Shown one piece after another: positions 1-8,415 of a DNA stretch of 64,000 bases (the stretch's first letter is position 1; each line of letters begins with the position of its first letter). Made by a program: the position numbers and the translations under genes. The stretch is taken from NCBI RefSeq assembly GCF_019097855.1, contig NZ_JAHRGL010000057.1, forward strand, positions 1 to 64,000. Reading direction: 5' to 3'. The notes beneath the pieces were generated by a model. That model was not told the DNA's origin and did no database searches. It saw only the letters and a program-made list of their open reading frames with translations. Source of the stretch: Geopseudomonas aromaticivorans. GTDB taxonomy: Bacteria; Pseudomonadota; Gammaproteobacteria; Pseudomonadales; Pseudomonadaceae.

Positions 1-509
1 TCGACCGAGTCAGTGTTTCGTCTCAACCGAGGCCGCGAATTCTACAGCAGCCTTACAACCTGTCAAGCGTTTCGTGAAAATTTCTTTTCGTTTCAACCAC
101 TTGCGCTAGCTTCAACCCGGAGGCTGCCGCAGCGAGGTGGCGAATAATACAGCCTTTAAAAACGCTGTCAACACCTGCCTAGAAAAACTTGGGAGGAGCC
201 TCAGCGCCCGGTACATGGCCACCCCCCCTCTATACCGCAACTACTCTGCAGATTGGTCTCAGGCAGGTGCGCGCCAAGACCCGATGCGTTACATCGACCG
301 CACAAGGATGGCCCCAAGCCAGGGCATATAGCCTGCCTGCAGGCACGGTGGGAACAGGCCGCAGCAGGCGTTGATAGGGCGTCCCCCGCCTACCTTGGCC
401 GGGTGATCATTCGGTCGAGGCAGTGACCACACACCACTTCCCCTCAGGGCCAGGCAAGAGCATTCTCTGCGACGCAGCGACTTCGTCCCGGCCACTCAAG
501 GGGAACACC
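1..509. other. Intergenic, no gene recognised
   Basis: No reading frame here has convincing codon use, a ribosome binding site or a recognisable product. The first 180 bases are AT-richer than the coding DNA nearby. The last bases (about 498-507) carry the ribosome binding site of the deaminase gene that follows. Confidence 0.6.
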
Positions 510-965
510 ATGGATCCATTCATGCACGCCGCCATTGCGGAAGCACAGCTCGGCCTCGCAGAGGGCGGTATTCCGATTGGCTCGGTGATCGTTCATCAGG
601 GCCGCATCATCGGCCGCGGCCACAACCGCCGCGTGCAGCAGGGCAGCGCCATTTTGCACGGCGAGATGGATGCCTTCGAAAACGCCGGCCGCCAGCCCAG
701 CAGCGTCTATCACGACGCGGTGCTCTACACCACCCTGTCGCCCTGCTCCATGTGCAGCGGCGCCATTTTGCTGTACGGCATCCCGAAGGTAATCGTCGGC
801 GAAAACCTGACATTCATGGGCGAGGAGGCACTGCTGCGCTCCCGCGGCGTGGATGTCGAGGTTCTGCAGGATGCTACCTGCATTGAGCTGATGCGCGGCT
901 TCATCGCCAGTCGCCCCGAGCTGTGGAACGAGGACATTGGCGTCGAATCGGATGGGGATGCCTGA
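510..965 (+). CDS. Cytosine deaminase, yeast FCY1-like
   Basis: A 151-residue zinc-dependent deaminase of the cytidine/deoxycytidylate deaminase fold, expected to turn cytosine into uracil and ammonia in the cytoplasm (pyrimidine salvage). The zinc site is visible: HGEMDAFENAG carries the His ligand and catalytic Glu, and TLSPCSMCSGAI carries the two Cys ligands. The segments VVGENLTF-like (here IVGENLTF) and the C-terminal RPELWNEDIG match the small fungal cytosine deaminase rather than bacterial CodA, which belongs to the amidohydrolase superfamily. I chose ATG 510 over an upstream in-frame ATG at 423 because an AAGGGGA site lies just before it and homology begins there. The next gene begins directly after the stop codon, suggesting co-transcription. 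Confidence 0.85.
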   Translation: MDPFMHAAIAEAQLGLAEGGIPIGSVIVHQGRIIGRGHNRRVQQGSAILHGEMDAFENAGRQPSSVYHDAVLYTTLSPCSMCSGAILLYGIPKVIVGENLTFMGEEALLRSRGVDVEVLQDATCIELMRGFIASRPELWNEDIGVESDGDA

Positions 966-2128
966 ATGCCTCATTCTGCGGTGAGCAACGCTGCAGCTCC
1001 GTCACCGCTTGCCGCCTACCGGCAGGCCGTCACGAACGGCTTCCAGCCCGACGAGGCGCAGCACCAAGCCGCACGCCTGTTGGATAGCTGCTACCTGGCC
1101 CTGCACGCCCCAGGCGAGCGGGATGCCTCGATCCGCGGCGTCTATCTGTGGGGCCGGTCGGCCGCGGCAAGACCTGGTTGATGGACCAGTTCCACCGCAG
1201 CCTGCAGGTACCGGCGCGGCGCCAACACTTCCACCATTTCATGCGCTGGGTACATCGGCGTCTGTTCCAGCTCACCGGCACCGCCGCCCCCTTGCAGGCA
1301 CTGGCCCGCGAACTGGCCAGCGACGTGCGCGTGCTGTGCTTCGACGAGCTGTTCGTCAGCGACATCGGCGACGCCATGCTGCTCGGCCCACTGCTGCAGG
1401 CGCTGTTCATGGAGGACGTGACCGTGGTCGCCACCTCCAACCAGCCGCCATCACAGCTGTACGCCGATGGTTTCAACCGCCAGCGCTTCCTCCCGGCGAT
1501 CGAGTCCATCGAGCGACACATGCAGGTAGTGGCAGTGGACGGTGGCGCGGATCACCGCCTGCATCCGGGCCCGCGGCACCAGCGCTACTGGATCGCCCAG
1601 GCGGATCGGCAGAGCGCCTTGGCGGAGGTATTCGAGCAACTGAGCGACGGCCAGCCGGGCATCGCCGGTCCGGTCACCCAAGGCCACCGCACCCTCAACG
1701 CAGTCCGGCACAGCACTACGGCGATCTGGTGTCGCTACGCCGATCTATGCCAGCAGCCGCTGTCGGCCTTCGACTTCATCGTCCTGTGCGACCACTTCCC
1801 GGCCATCCTGCTCGGCGAAGTACCCAACCTCAGTGCCCGCCAACAGGCAGCGCGTATTGCCCGCGGCACTGAAGATGGCGCCGAACGGGTGAAGGCCGGC
1901 GACCGCCAGTTGCCGGAGCTGTCAGTGCACGACGACAGCGTGAGGCGCTTCATCGCCCTGGTGGACGAGTGCTACGACCGCCAAGTGCCGCTCTACCTGG
2001 AGGCGCAGGTGGCGCTGGAGGAGCTGTATACGGAGGGTGGACTGGCCTTCCCCTTCCGCCGCACCTTGAGCCGCCTGCGGGAAATGCAGTTGCAGCGCTT
2101 TGCCGAGGTCACACCGGCGCAGCCTTGA
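966..2128 (+). pseudogene. zapE: ZapE/AFG1-type ATPase, frameshifted in the Walker A motif
   Basis: The AFG1/ZapE family are P-loop ATPases linked to cell division or membrane-protein quality control. The N-terminal part (966 to about 1153) ends in GVYLWG in one frame. The rest, beginning GPVGRGKTW, lies in the next frame from about 1148. A single missing C around 1153-1155 (ggccgg where ggcccgg would restore the frame) splits the Walker A loop. Downstream the family features are intact: Walker B as LCFDELFVSDIGDAMLL, the sensor-like VATSNQPPSQLY, and a C-terminal region to QRFAEV. Restored length would be about 387 residues. It follows the deaminase without a gap. It is either a true disabled copy or a sequencing error; the good preservation of the second frame favours a recent event or an error. 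Confidence 0.8.
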
Positions 2129-2206
2129 CGCCTCCCCCCTATCGCACGACACGGTAGCGGGTCACCACTGCGGCTGACGGAGACAGTCAGCCGGTATAAG
2201 TAGTGG

Positions 2207-2707
2207 TCATTTGGCCCGGTTGAGTATCCGCGCATTGCTGGAAGTTGCCGGTGCCGGCTCGCCGCCGTTGAGCGTGGCTGCCAGCGCCTGGAGATCGGCC
2301 GGGCTGAAATACAGGGGCCGGCATCGAGCGCCCAGATCCATCTGCCAGATGCCGTCCTCGCGTCCTGGGCGCTGTCCCTCGCTGGAGTAGACCCAAGCGC
2401 TGCCGCGCACGATGGCCGTACCGCTGACACCCAGCAAAGGCTCACTGCCGGTATCGGGCAGGAACACGCTCAGCGTGTCCGCCTCCAGCAACTCGCAATA
2501 CCCCGCGCCCCTGACCTTGCGCACAAACAACTGGTTGTCGGGAGCCGGCCCCACCGCGAACGAGCAATCGACGTAGTCCCGGCAGACCTCTGTCGTACAG
2601 AGTTCGAGCAGCTCCCTACCGGTCAGAGTGATGCCGGTCATTGTGTGCAGGCTGCGCAAAGCCTGTGCCGAGTTCAACCATGGAGGTACTGCACTATCCA
2701 TATTCAT
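2207..2707 (-). CDS. Hypothetical protein, 166 aa
   Basis: I do not recognise this protein. The frame is open for 166 residues and starts at an ATG preceded by a strong GAGGAGG site about 8 bases upstream, which supports a real gene. It begins with a Trp-containing helix (SAVPPWLNSAQALRSL) and has five cysteines in the first two thirds (LLELCTTEVCRDYVDC and GYCELL). There is no signal peptide or membrane segment. It converges on the broken ATPase gene, with their 3' ends about 80 bases apart. A small cytoplasmic protein seems likely; function unknown. Confidence 0.6.
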   Translation of the reverse strand: MNMDSAVPPWLNSAQALRSLHTMTGITLTGRELLELCTTEVCRDYVDCSFAVGPAPDNQLFVRKVRGAGYCELLEADTLSVFLPDTGSEPLLGVSGTAIVRGSAWVYSSEGQRPGREDGIWQMDLGARCRPLYFSPADLQALAATLNGGEPAPATSSNARILNRAK

Positions 2708-3202
2708 CCCTTGCCTCCTCTGGTTGTTTTTATTAAAGGCTAGCAGCCAGAGGAACAGCTCGCGTCCTTTTCACCTGCCCCAGCCTGCACGCTATCCGGG
2801 AGTCGGCCTCGTCACCCAGCCTCATGCCTGGCTGCCGTCGACCGAAGCTTTATGACAATGCCGGGATAGCTCTCCGGCTGGGGCCCTGCGACTGCGCGGC
2901 TAACCATCGAGCCAATACGACCCGGGTGAGCCAAGCCGCTCATTAAGCACGGGCGAAACGGCACAGGAATAAGACCTTCGACCATGGAAGGCCGAAACGC
3001 TGGCCTCAGCCTCAACGGCACCTTGCATCAGCCAGCGCCCGGGCACTGTCGCGGTAGGCCGTGGACAGGGGAACGGCCGGAAAAAGCCGAGGAGCACCGG
3101 GTAACGAACGCCGCCTGCAGCGGTCCAACATGCGGTGGGCGTCCGGGCACGACGGTGACGGCCCCATCACCCGCCGATTGCCATTGCTTGTGGGAGAGCC
3201 CA
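2708..3202. other. Intergenic, no gene recognised
   Basis: About 500 bases between a leftward hypothetical gene and a rightward secreted protein. A frame upstream of the secreted protein remains open from 2984, but the translated stretch has no family-like character and would bury the signal peptide, so I read it as non-coding. It should hold the divergent promoters; none is obvious. Confidence 0.5.
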
Positions 3203-3823
3203 TTGCCAGCTGTTTTCTTGCGTCAGTGTTTCCGCTCAGCACTGCTGTTTTTTGCTGTCGGCATTTCGTCCGTTGTGTTCGCGGCCTCCTCCTGCCCGAC
3301 TGGGCAGCAGGAAGTCTGCGTGGTCGTCTGTTTTTGTGCCCCCGGCTCCAAGGAGGACACCGGGGCGCTCTACGACAACGTCAACCAGGTGGCGGCCTCC
3401 GGCCTGCAGAACTGGATAGTGCAAGCCCGCAACACCGCCGCAACTGGCGACATTCAGCCTATTCCGCTGAATATCCGCGCCCAGCTCGAACCCTATTACG
3501 ACATGCAAGTACTCGAGTCCGTGCGCTACAAGATAGGCGATGATACCGAGCTGAACGCCGCCAACGCCGTGCTGCAGAATCCCGATGTGAATGCAGTCAC
3601 CCTCATCGACATCATCGTCTTTCGGAATCAGGATGACGCACTCAACAATGTCGCGCTCTGGGCGCATGAGCTGAAGCACGTGCAGCAGTACCAGCAATGG
3701 GGCGTTGCCGGATTTGCCGCGCGCTACACCCGCGATTACAACAGCGTCGAAGCGCCTGGCTACGAGATGCAACGCCGGGTGGCCAGCGCACTGAAGGCCG
3801 ACGCAGCCCCGGCTGCGCACTAG
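3203..3823 (+). CDS. Secreted DUF4157-like protein
   Basis: A predicted exported protein of about 206 residues. The N-terminus (LPAVFLRQCFRSALLFFAVGISSVVFA) is a clear signal peptide, so I place the start at TTG 3203, with GGAG six bases upstream, rather than at the in-frame ATG 2984 that would add 73 unrelated residues. The mature protein has a Cys-rich start (SCPTG, VCVVVCFC). Its C-terminal half contains WAHELKHVQQYQQWG, a HExxH-like metal-binding signature (here HELKHVQQ) typical of DUF4157 proteins, many of which are associated with toxins or extracellular injection systems. The following FAARYTRDYNSVEAPGYEMQ resembles the end of that domain. No toxin domain follows, so it is short for such a system. 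Peptidase activity is an inference from the motif. Confidence 0.65.
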   Translation: MPAVFLRQCFRSALLFFAVGISSVVFAASSCPTGQQEVCVVVCFCAPGSKEDTGALYDNVNQVAASGLQNWIVQARNTAATGDIQPIPLNIRAQLEPYYDMQVLESVRYKIGDDTELNAANAVLQNPDVNAVTLIDIIVFRNQDDALNNVALWAHELKHVQQYQQWGVAGFAARYTRDYNSVEAPGYEMQRRVASALKADAAPAAH

Positions 3824-3918
3824 CGGCCATCTCGCTGGCGCATACCTGCTCGAATCGAAGCCCACCGAGCAGGCCGGCAGACAACCGGGGGCGGGGCCAT
3901 TTTCGCCGTCACCGTGTA

Positions 3919-4263
3919 TCAGGCCATGCTCGGCGAAAACAGCTTGAGCCCCACCACTCCTGCAACGATCAGCAGCAGGCAGGCGATGCGCCCGGCATTG
4001 GCCGCCTCGCCCAGGAAGGCGATACCGTAGATCGCGGTGCCCACTGCGCCGATGCCGACCCACACCGCGTAGGCGGTGCCCACCGGCAGGGTGCGCACCG
4101 CCAGGGCCAGCAGGTACAGGCTGAGGGCGATGAATACCGCGCAATACAGCGTCGGCCACAGCCGGGTGAAGCCTGCGGTCTTCGGAATGGCCGCGGCATA
4201 GCAGATCTCGCAAAGGCCGGCGCTGAGGAGAAACCACCAGCCGGCGCTGGAACCCGTGAACAT
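3919..4263 (-). CDS. SMR transporter of the Gdx/SugE type
   Basis: A 114-residue inner-membrane protein with four hydrophobic segments, the size and layout of the small multidrug resistance family. The essential membrane Glu is in SAGLCEICYA (helix 1), and LPVGTAYAVWVGIGAVGTAI in helix 3 matches the SugE/Gdx branch, whose characterised members export guanidinium, rather than the EmrE/Qac drug exporters. ATG 4263 was chosen because GGGGGAG lies five bases before it; an upstream ATG in frame adds eleven non-conserved residues. It is the last gene of the dimethylamine operon, about 90 bases after the GcvT-like gene. That position suggests export of a small cationic amine or by-product, which is inference. 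Confidence 0.8.
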   Translation of the reverse strand: MFTGSSAGWWFLLSAGLCEICYAAAIPKTAGFTRLWPTLYCAVFIALSLYLLALAVRTLPVGTAYAVWVGIGAVGTAIYGIAFLGEAANAGRIACLLLIVAGVVGLKLFSPSMA

Positions 4264-4350
4264 ATCGACTCCCCCTGAAATGAAAGCGGGCGGCACATCC
4301 CTGTGCCGCCCTGTTCCCAGCCCCAGGAACTCTGTTGCGAAGCAGAAGCC

Positions 4351-5484
4351 TCAGCCCTTGGCGGTGCGCTTCTTCTTCTCCGGATCGTCGAACGGCATGG
4401 TGTGGGCGATGGCCTTGACCTCGAGACTGCCGCGCACCTGCAGCGGGCAACCCTGTTCGGCGTAGGGCACCTCCATGCGCGCGATGGCCATCGACCGGCC
4501 GGTGAGGCGCGAGTACATGCCACAGGTGATCACGCCGACCTGCTTGCCGTCGGCCCACAGGGTGTCGCCACCCGCAGCGGCCTGCTCGCCCTCAAGCAGC
4601 ACGCCGAAGATCTTGAAGCGCTCCTTGCCCTTGAGCCGTGCGTGCTCCAGGCCGCCGCGGAATTCGGCCTTGGTCGGCGACACTGTGAAGTCCAGCCCCA
4701 GCTCCCAGAGGGTGTCGCCGGCGCCCTGGTCGGCGAAGGGGTACATCTCCGAGTTGTCGTAGGGGAAGAACAGCAGGTAGCTCTCCACGCGCAGCCAGTC
4801 CAGGGCCAGGAAGGCGCAGGGGATGATGCCGAACGGCTGGCCCTTGTCGAGGATGGTGTCCCAGATCAGCGGCGCGTCGGCGGCCTTGCAGAAGATCTCG
4901 TAGCCGCGCTCGCCGGTGTAGCCGGTGCGCGAAATCATCACCGGGTAGCCGAACAGCTTGGTCTGCATATGGTGGAAGTACGGCAGCTCGCGGATACCCG
5001 GCACGTGCTCGGCGAGAAAGTCCACCGCCAGCGGGCCCTGCAGCGACAGGTCGTGCATATCGTCGTCGAACAACACCGCCACCTGGCGGCCCTGGGCCGA
5101 GCGCACCAGCATCTCGTAGCCACCGCCGGCGCCGTGCACCACCATGAAGGCGTTGGGGCCGGTACGGTAGATCACACAGTCGTCGACGAACTTGCCGGTC
5201 TCGCTGAGGATGGTCGCGTACACCGACTTGCCGGGATACAGCTTGGCGATGTCGCGGCTGGTGGCGTATTCGAGCAGCGATTCGGCGTGCGGGCCCACAT
5301 AGTGGACCTTTTTCAGGCCGGACACGTCCATCAGGCCGGCACGGGTGCGGATCGCCTCGTGGGCATCGGCCAGGCTGGTCGCTTCGTAGGTCCAGGCGGT
5401 GCCCATGCCGTTCCAGTCTTCGAGTTGGGAGCCCAGGGCGCGGTGACGTTCGGCGAGGGCGGAAATGCGCCAGGAATTGGCCAT
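4351..5484 (-). CDS. GcvT-like aminomethyltransferase, DMA operon
   Basis: A 377-residue protein of the glycine-cleavage T-protein/dimethylglycine dehydrogenase C-terminal family, which binds tetrahydrofolate and transfers one-carbon units to it. Visible family segments are IRTRAGLMDVSGLKKVHYVG near the N-terminus, DLSLQGPLAVDFL, and ISRTGYTGERGYEIFCKA, which contains the conserved folate-site motif. The start at 5484 has AAGGAGA at good spacing. It lies directly downstream of the heme demethylase, so its likely role is to capture formaldehyde released by demethylation as 5,10-methylene-tetrahydrofolate. True glycine-cleavage T protein is unlikely because no gcvH or gcvP gene is nearby. A minus-strand frame open as far as 6768 runs into this gene but its upstream part is not coding. 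Confidence 0.8.
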   Translation of the reverse strand: MANSWRISALAERHRALGSQLEDWNGMGTAWTYEATSLADAHEAIRTRAGLMDVSGLKKVHYVGPHAESLLEYATSRDIAKLYPGKSVYATILSETGKFVDDCVIYRTGPNAFMVVHGAGGGYEMLVRSAQGRQVAVLFDDDMHDLSLQGPLAVDFLAEHVPGIRELPYFHHMQTKLFGYPVMISRTGYTGERGYEIFCKAADAPLIWDTILDKGQPFGIIPCAFLALDWLRVESYLLFFPYDNSEMYPFADQGAGDTLWELGLDFTVSPTKAEFRGGLEHARLKGKERFKIFGVLLEGEQAAAGGDTLWADGKQVGVITCGMYSRLTGRSMAIARMEVPYAEQGCPLQVRGSLEVKAIAHTMPFDDPEKKKRTAKG

Positions 5485-5570
5485 GTCGTTCTCCTTGAAT
5501 CTTGTTGGCGCACGCCCGTGAGGGGCGCACGCAAGGCGGCTTGCGAATCGGGTAAATCGGGGGCCGGCAC

Positions 5571-6596
5571 TCAGGCGGGCACGGCCTCGGAATCGAACTG
5601 GCCGAGCCACTCCACTACCGTCTGCCGGTAGCGGCTGAGGCCCTTGTAGTCGGCGATGGCGTCCGGCAGGTCGCGCAGCACGCGGTGCAGGCGCTGCGCC
5701 CAGGCCGGGTTGGTGGCCAGTTCCTCGAGGCTGATCAGGTAGGTGCGGATGCCGAACAGCAACGCATTGCTGCGCGGCAGGCGGGCCATGAACTGCAACT
5801 CGACGCGCAGATGCACCAGACGGGCGACGTTCTCGGCGCTCACCAGGCCGCGCTCGTGGCCCCACTCGTGGAAGGTTTCCGAGGAGGTGTCCAGACGCGG
5901 ATTGATGGTCATGGTCCAGTTCAGTCGGCGCACCGGGCGGTCTACCGGGATGTTCAGCAGGTACTTCAGCGCACGGTCGAACACGCCGAGCTCGGGGGCC
6001 ATCGGCACCGGCGCGTGCCACTGCTTGAAGCTCATGCCGGCGTCGAAGGCCAGCGACCAGTCGGCCGGGCCGGTGACAATGCCGGCGTCCATGTACAGGT
6101 CGCCGTCGCGCTGGTCGAGCAGGGCGATGTCGCCCTGCACCTGGCGGCCGATGTACTCCAGCGGCTCGTACGGCAGGGTGTCGGCGTCGCCGAAGGTGAA
6201 GCGCTGGCAGATGTCCAGCGCGTGGTTCTCCCAGGTCCACTGCTTGCCGTCGCGGGTCAGGCGGTACAGCTGCGGATAGTCGGCGGCCAGATGCGTCATC
6301 AGCATTTCCAGCGCATCCCAGCTCGCCTCGTGCATGTGCGGCATGACGATGCAGCGCTGCGGGTCCTTCTTCAGTACCCGCGCGCGCTCGGCGGTTTCCG
6401 AGCGGTAGTGCTCGTCGATGTCGAACCAGTGGGCGAACACCGAGCCCGGCGCGCCGGGGGTGGCCGGCTCGATGTTCACCGAGTACATGTAGTGGTCTTC
6501 GGGGAACGGGAAGGGAAAGCGCGCAATGGCCTCGGGGCTGTTGCGGAAGGTGAAATCGTCCCGGTAGCTTTCCAGCGGCTTGAGGGTGACGGGCAT
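5571..6596 (-). CDS. Heme-dependent oxidative N-demethylase (DUF3445), DMA monooxygenase subunit
   Basis: A 341-residue protein of the HODM/DUF3445 family. Characterised members bind a b-type heme in a PAS-like domain and oxidatively demethylate secondary amines such as dimethylamine, giving methylamine and formaldehyde. Recognisable features are the N-terminal FPFPEDHYMYSVNIEP, DLYMDAGIVTGPADWSL, the central LLNIPVDRPVRRLNW and the C-terminal HLRVELQFMARLPRSNALLF, all typical of the family. The start has AGGAG nine bases upstream. It sits between the flavin reductase (6612) and the GcvT-like gene (5484), the usual arrangement of dimethylamine monooxygenase operons in Pseudomonas and marine bacteria. 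I leave the subunit letter open because I am not certain of the published lettering. Confidence 0.88.
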   Translation of the reverse strand: MPVTLKPLESYRDDFTFRNSPEAIARFPFPFPEDHYMYSVNIEPATPGAPGSVFAHWFDIDEHYRSETAERARVLKKDPQRCIVMPHMHEASWDALEMLMTHLAADYPQLYRLTRDGKQWTWENHALDICQRFTFGDADTLPYEPLEYIGRQVQGDIALLDQRDGDLYMDAGIVTGPADWSLAFDAGMSFKQWHAPVPMAPELGVFDRALKYLLNIPVDRPVRRLNWTMTINPRLDTSSETFHEWGHERGLVSAENVARLVHLRVELQFMARLPRSNALLFGIRTYLISLEELATNPAWAQRLHRVLRDLPDAIADYKGLSRYRQTVVEWLGQFDSEAVPA

Positions 6597-6611
6597 GACG
6601 AAGGACTCCTC

Positions 6612-7556
6612 TTACAGGTCGAGCAACAGGGCGCTGCCGCAACGGCCGCGGGAAACACAGGGCATCAGCTGGCTGGCCCGCTCTGGCTCGGCGAGGAAAC
6701 CGTCGCGATGCTCCACCTCGCCGTCGAGATAACGGGTGGCGCACTGGCCGCAGACCCCGCCGCGGCACAGGCTGGGCACTTCCACGCCCGCCTCTTCGAG
6801 CGCTTCGAGCAGGCTGGCCTCGGCCGGCACCTCGATGCGCCGGCCGCTGTTGGCCAGCACGGCGACGAAGGGTTCGCCGGGCTCGGCGGCGGCAAAGGCC
6901 TCCCAGTGCACCCGGCCGGCCGGCCAGCCGAGGGCGGCGGCGCTGGCGCGCACGCCGTCGATCAGCCGCTGCGGACCACAGACGTAGACATGGCTGCCGA
7001 GCGGTTGCGCGGCGAGCAGCTCCAGCAGCTCAAGACGCTCGCCGGCAGCGGCGTCGTAGGCCTGGAAGCGCTCGCCCAGGCGCTCGGTCAGCTCGCCTCG
7101 ATAGGCGTCGGTGAGGCCGCCGCGGCAGGCGTAGTGCAGCGCGAAGCTGGCGCCGCGGCGCTCGAGTTCGGCGACCTGGGCGAGGAACGGGGTGATGCCG
7201 ATACCGCCGGCGATCAGCAGGTGATGCTGCGCCTGGGAATGCAGGGCGAACAGGTTGGCCGGCGGCGACAGCTGCAGGCGATCGCCCTCCTGCACCTGCT
7301 CGTGCAGGAAGCGCGAGCCGCCGCGCGAGTCTTCCTGCAGGCGCACGGCGATGCGGTATTGCTGCGGGGCGGACGGATCGCCGAGCAGCGAATAGGCGTT
7401 GCGCAGGCAGCGCTCCGCTGTCGGCAGGTGCACCAGCACGTGGCTGCCGGCGGAGAAACCGGGCAGGCTGCCCTGCACGGCCTCGAGGGTGAATTCACGC
7501 ACCAGCGGAGTCAGCTGGCGCACGGCGGCGACCCGTACATCGAGCAACTGGCTCAT
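6612..7556 (-). CDS. PDR/VanB-type flavin reductase with 2Fe-2S domain, DMA monooxygenase subunit
   Basis: A 314-residue electron-transfer protein. The N-terminal flavin-binding barrel contains RNAYSLLGDPS, followed by an NAD(P)-binding segment with LLIAGGIGITPFLAQ and VYVCGPQRLIDGV. The C-terminal ferredoxin-like domain has the plant-type cluster motif CRGGVCGQCATR with the fourth Cys in LMPCVSRG. It would pass electrons from NAD(P)H to the heme demethylase. Its start codon overlaps the stop of the upstream DmmA-family gene by four bases (ATGA), so the two are translationally coupled. Family members such as vanillate demethylase reductase share the layout, but the operon fixes the role here. 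Confidence 0.88.
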   Translation of the reverse strand: MSQLLDVRVAAVRQLTPLVREFTLEAVQGSLPGFSAGSHVLVHLPTAERCLRNAYSLLGDPSAPQQYRIAVRLQEDSRGGSRFLHEQVQEGDRLQLSPPANLFALHSQAQHHLLIAGGIGITPFLAQVAELERRGASFALHYACRGGLTDAYRGELTERLGERFQAYDAAAGERLELLELLAAQPLGSHVYVCGPQRLIDGVRASAAALGWPAGRVHWEAFAAAEPGEPFVAVLANSGRRIEVPAEASLLEALEEAGVEVPSLCRGGVCGQCATRYLDGEVEHRDGFLAEPERASQLMPCVSRGRCGSALLLDL

Positions 7557-8101
7557 GGGCGGCCCTCCCCGTGCGGCTGGTCCGGATCCAGGCAGACGCC
7601 CATATAGGCGCCGAGGCGGCGCGAGAAGTGCTCGCGCACCAGCAGGCGCACGCCGCAGCCGCTGCAGGTCACCTCGCCTTCGCTGCCGATGCTCTGCTGG
7701 GTAGCGCAGTGCACGCAGTACAGCTCGCGGCGGCTGCCGGTCTTGACCAGCTCGATCTCCTCGGCCAGCAGGCCACTGTGGCGCGCCAGGCGGTAGATGC
7801 GCCAGACGAAACTCTCGTCGCCGCAGACGTACAGCCGCGTGCCGACCGGGGCCGCCGACAGCAGGGTGAGCAGACGCATCTCCAGCCGCTGCGGATCACC
7901 GTGGTCATGCACACCTCCGCTGCCGCGCAGGCTGAGCAGCTCCAGCGTCTGGCCGTCGGCACTCAGTTGCCCATGCAGATCGACTGCTTCCGCCAGGCTG
8001 GCGTCCTGGGTCACCAGCAGCCGGCGCCCCGTGCTCAGAACCGTCGGGACCGCTGCGTACACCGGCTTGCTGCGCATCACACCAGCAGCTTCGACACTCA
8101 T
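7553..8101 (-). CDS. dmmA: Dimethylamine monooxygenase subunit, DmmA family
   Basis: A protein of about 182 residues and first gene of the operon. The C-terminus is a zinc-ribbon-like module with paired cysteines (YCVHCATQQ and VTCSGCGVRL), followed by the family ending HFSRRLGAYMGVCLDP. The N-terminal part contains LYVCGDESFVWRIYRLA, reminiscent of a truncated reductase-like fold. The DmmA family is found with the heme demethylase and flavin reductase in dimethylamine monooxygenase operons. Start 8101 has GGGAGG seven bases upstream; an in-frame start at 8173 would add 24 non-conserved residues. A predicted sigma-54 promoter lies about 100 bases upstream. Confidence 0.82.
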   Translation of the reverse strand: MSVEAAGVMRSKPVYAAVPTVLSTGRRLLVTQDASLAEAVDLHGQLSADGQTLELLSLRGSGGVHDHGDPQRLEMRLLTLLSAAPVGTRLYVCGDESFVWRIYRLARHSGLLAEEIELVKTGSRRELYCVHCATQQSIGSEGEVTCSGCGVRLLVREHFSRRLGAYMGVCLDPDQPHGEGRP

Positions 8102-8199
8102 TTTCAGACCTCCCATACTCTGCCGGGAGCAAACGACCAGTAAGCCGCCACACACCCGCAGAAAATTACTCAAGAGAACATTTAGTTCCTAAAGGGAAA

Positions 8200-8215
8200 G
8201 CACATTGCATGCCAT
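8200..8215 (-). promoter_or_regulatory. Predicted sigma-54 promoter of the dmm operon
   Basis: On the minus strand the bases read TGGCATGCAATGTGCT. The GG and GC doublets are separated by exactly ten bases, as needed for RpoN, with small deviations from the consensus TGGCACG-N4-TTGCT. It lies about 100 bases before the dmmA start. Nitrogen-limitation control is the natural inference. Confidence 0.6.
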
Positions 8216-8415
8216 TATTTGGCAAGCTACTGATCTGAAAAGAGTTTTATGAACGCCGGGGAAATTTCGCGCCCGCAGGCACGCCAGCACAGCCCGCGTC
8301 GTGCACAACGCTTGCGCACGACCGGCCGAAAAGGGGCATTTGCGGGGCAGCCCAGGCAGCCAATGAAGAAGTCATGGCTGCCGCCGGCATTGCACCGGCG
8401 GCGGGACGGGAAGGC

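Noticed and set aside
4351-6768. An 805-codon minus-strand frame spanning the heme demethylase and the GcvT-like gene
   Set aside because: Only the part from 5484 down matches a family. The rest is Arg/Pro/Ala-rich and lies in another frame over the DUF3445 gene; the real start with a ribosome site is at 5484.
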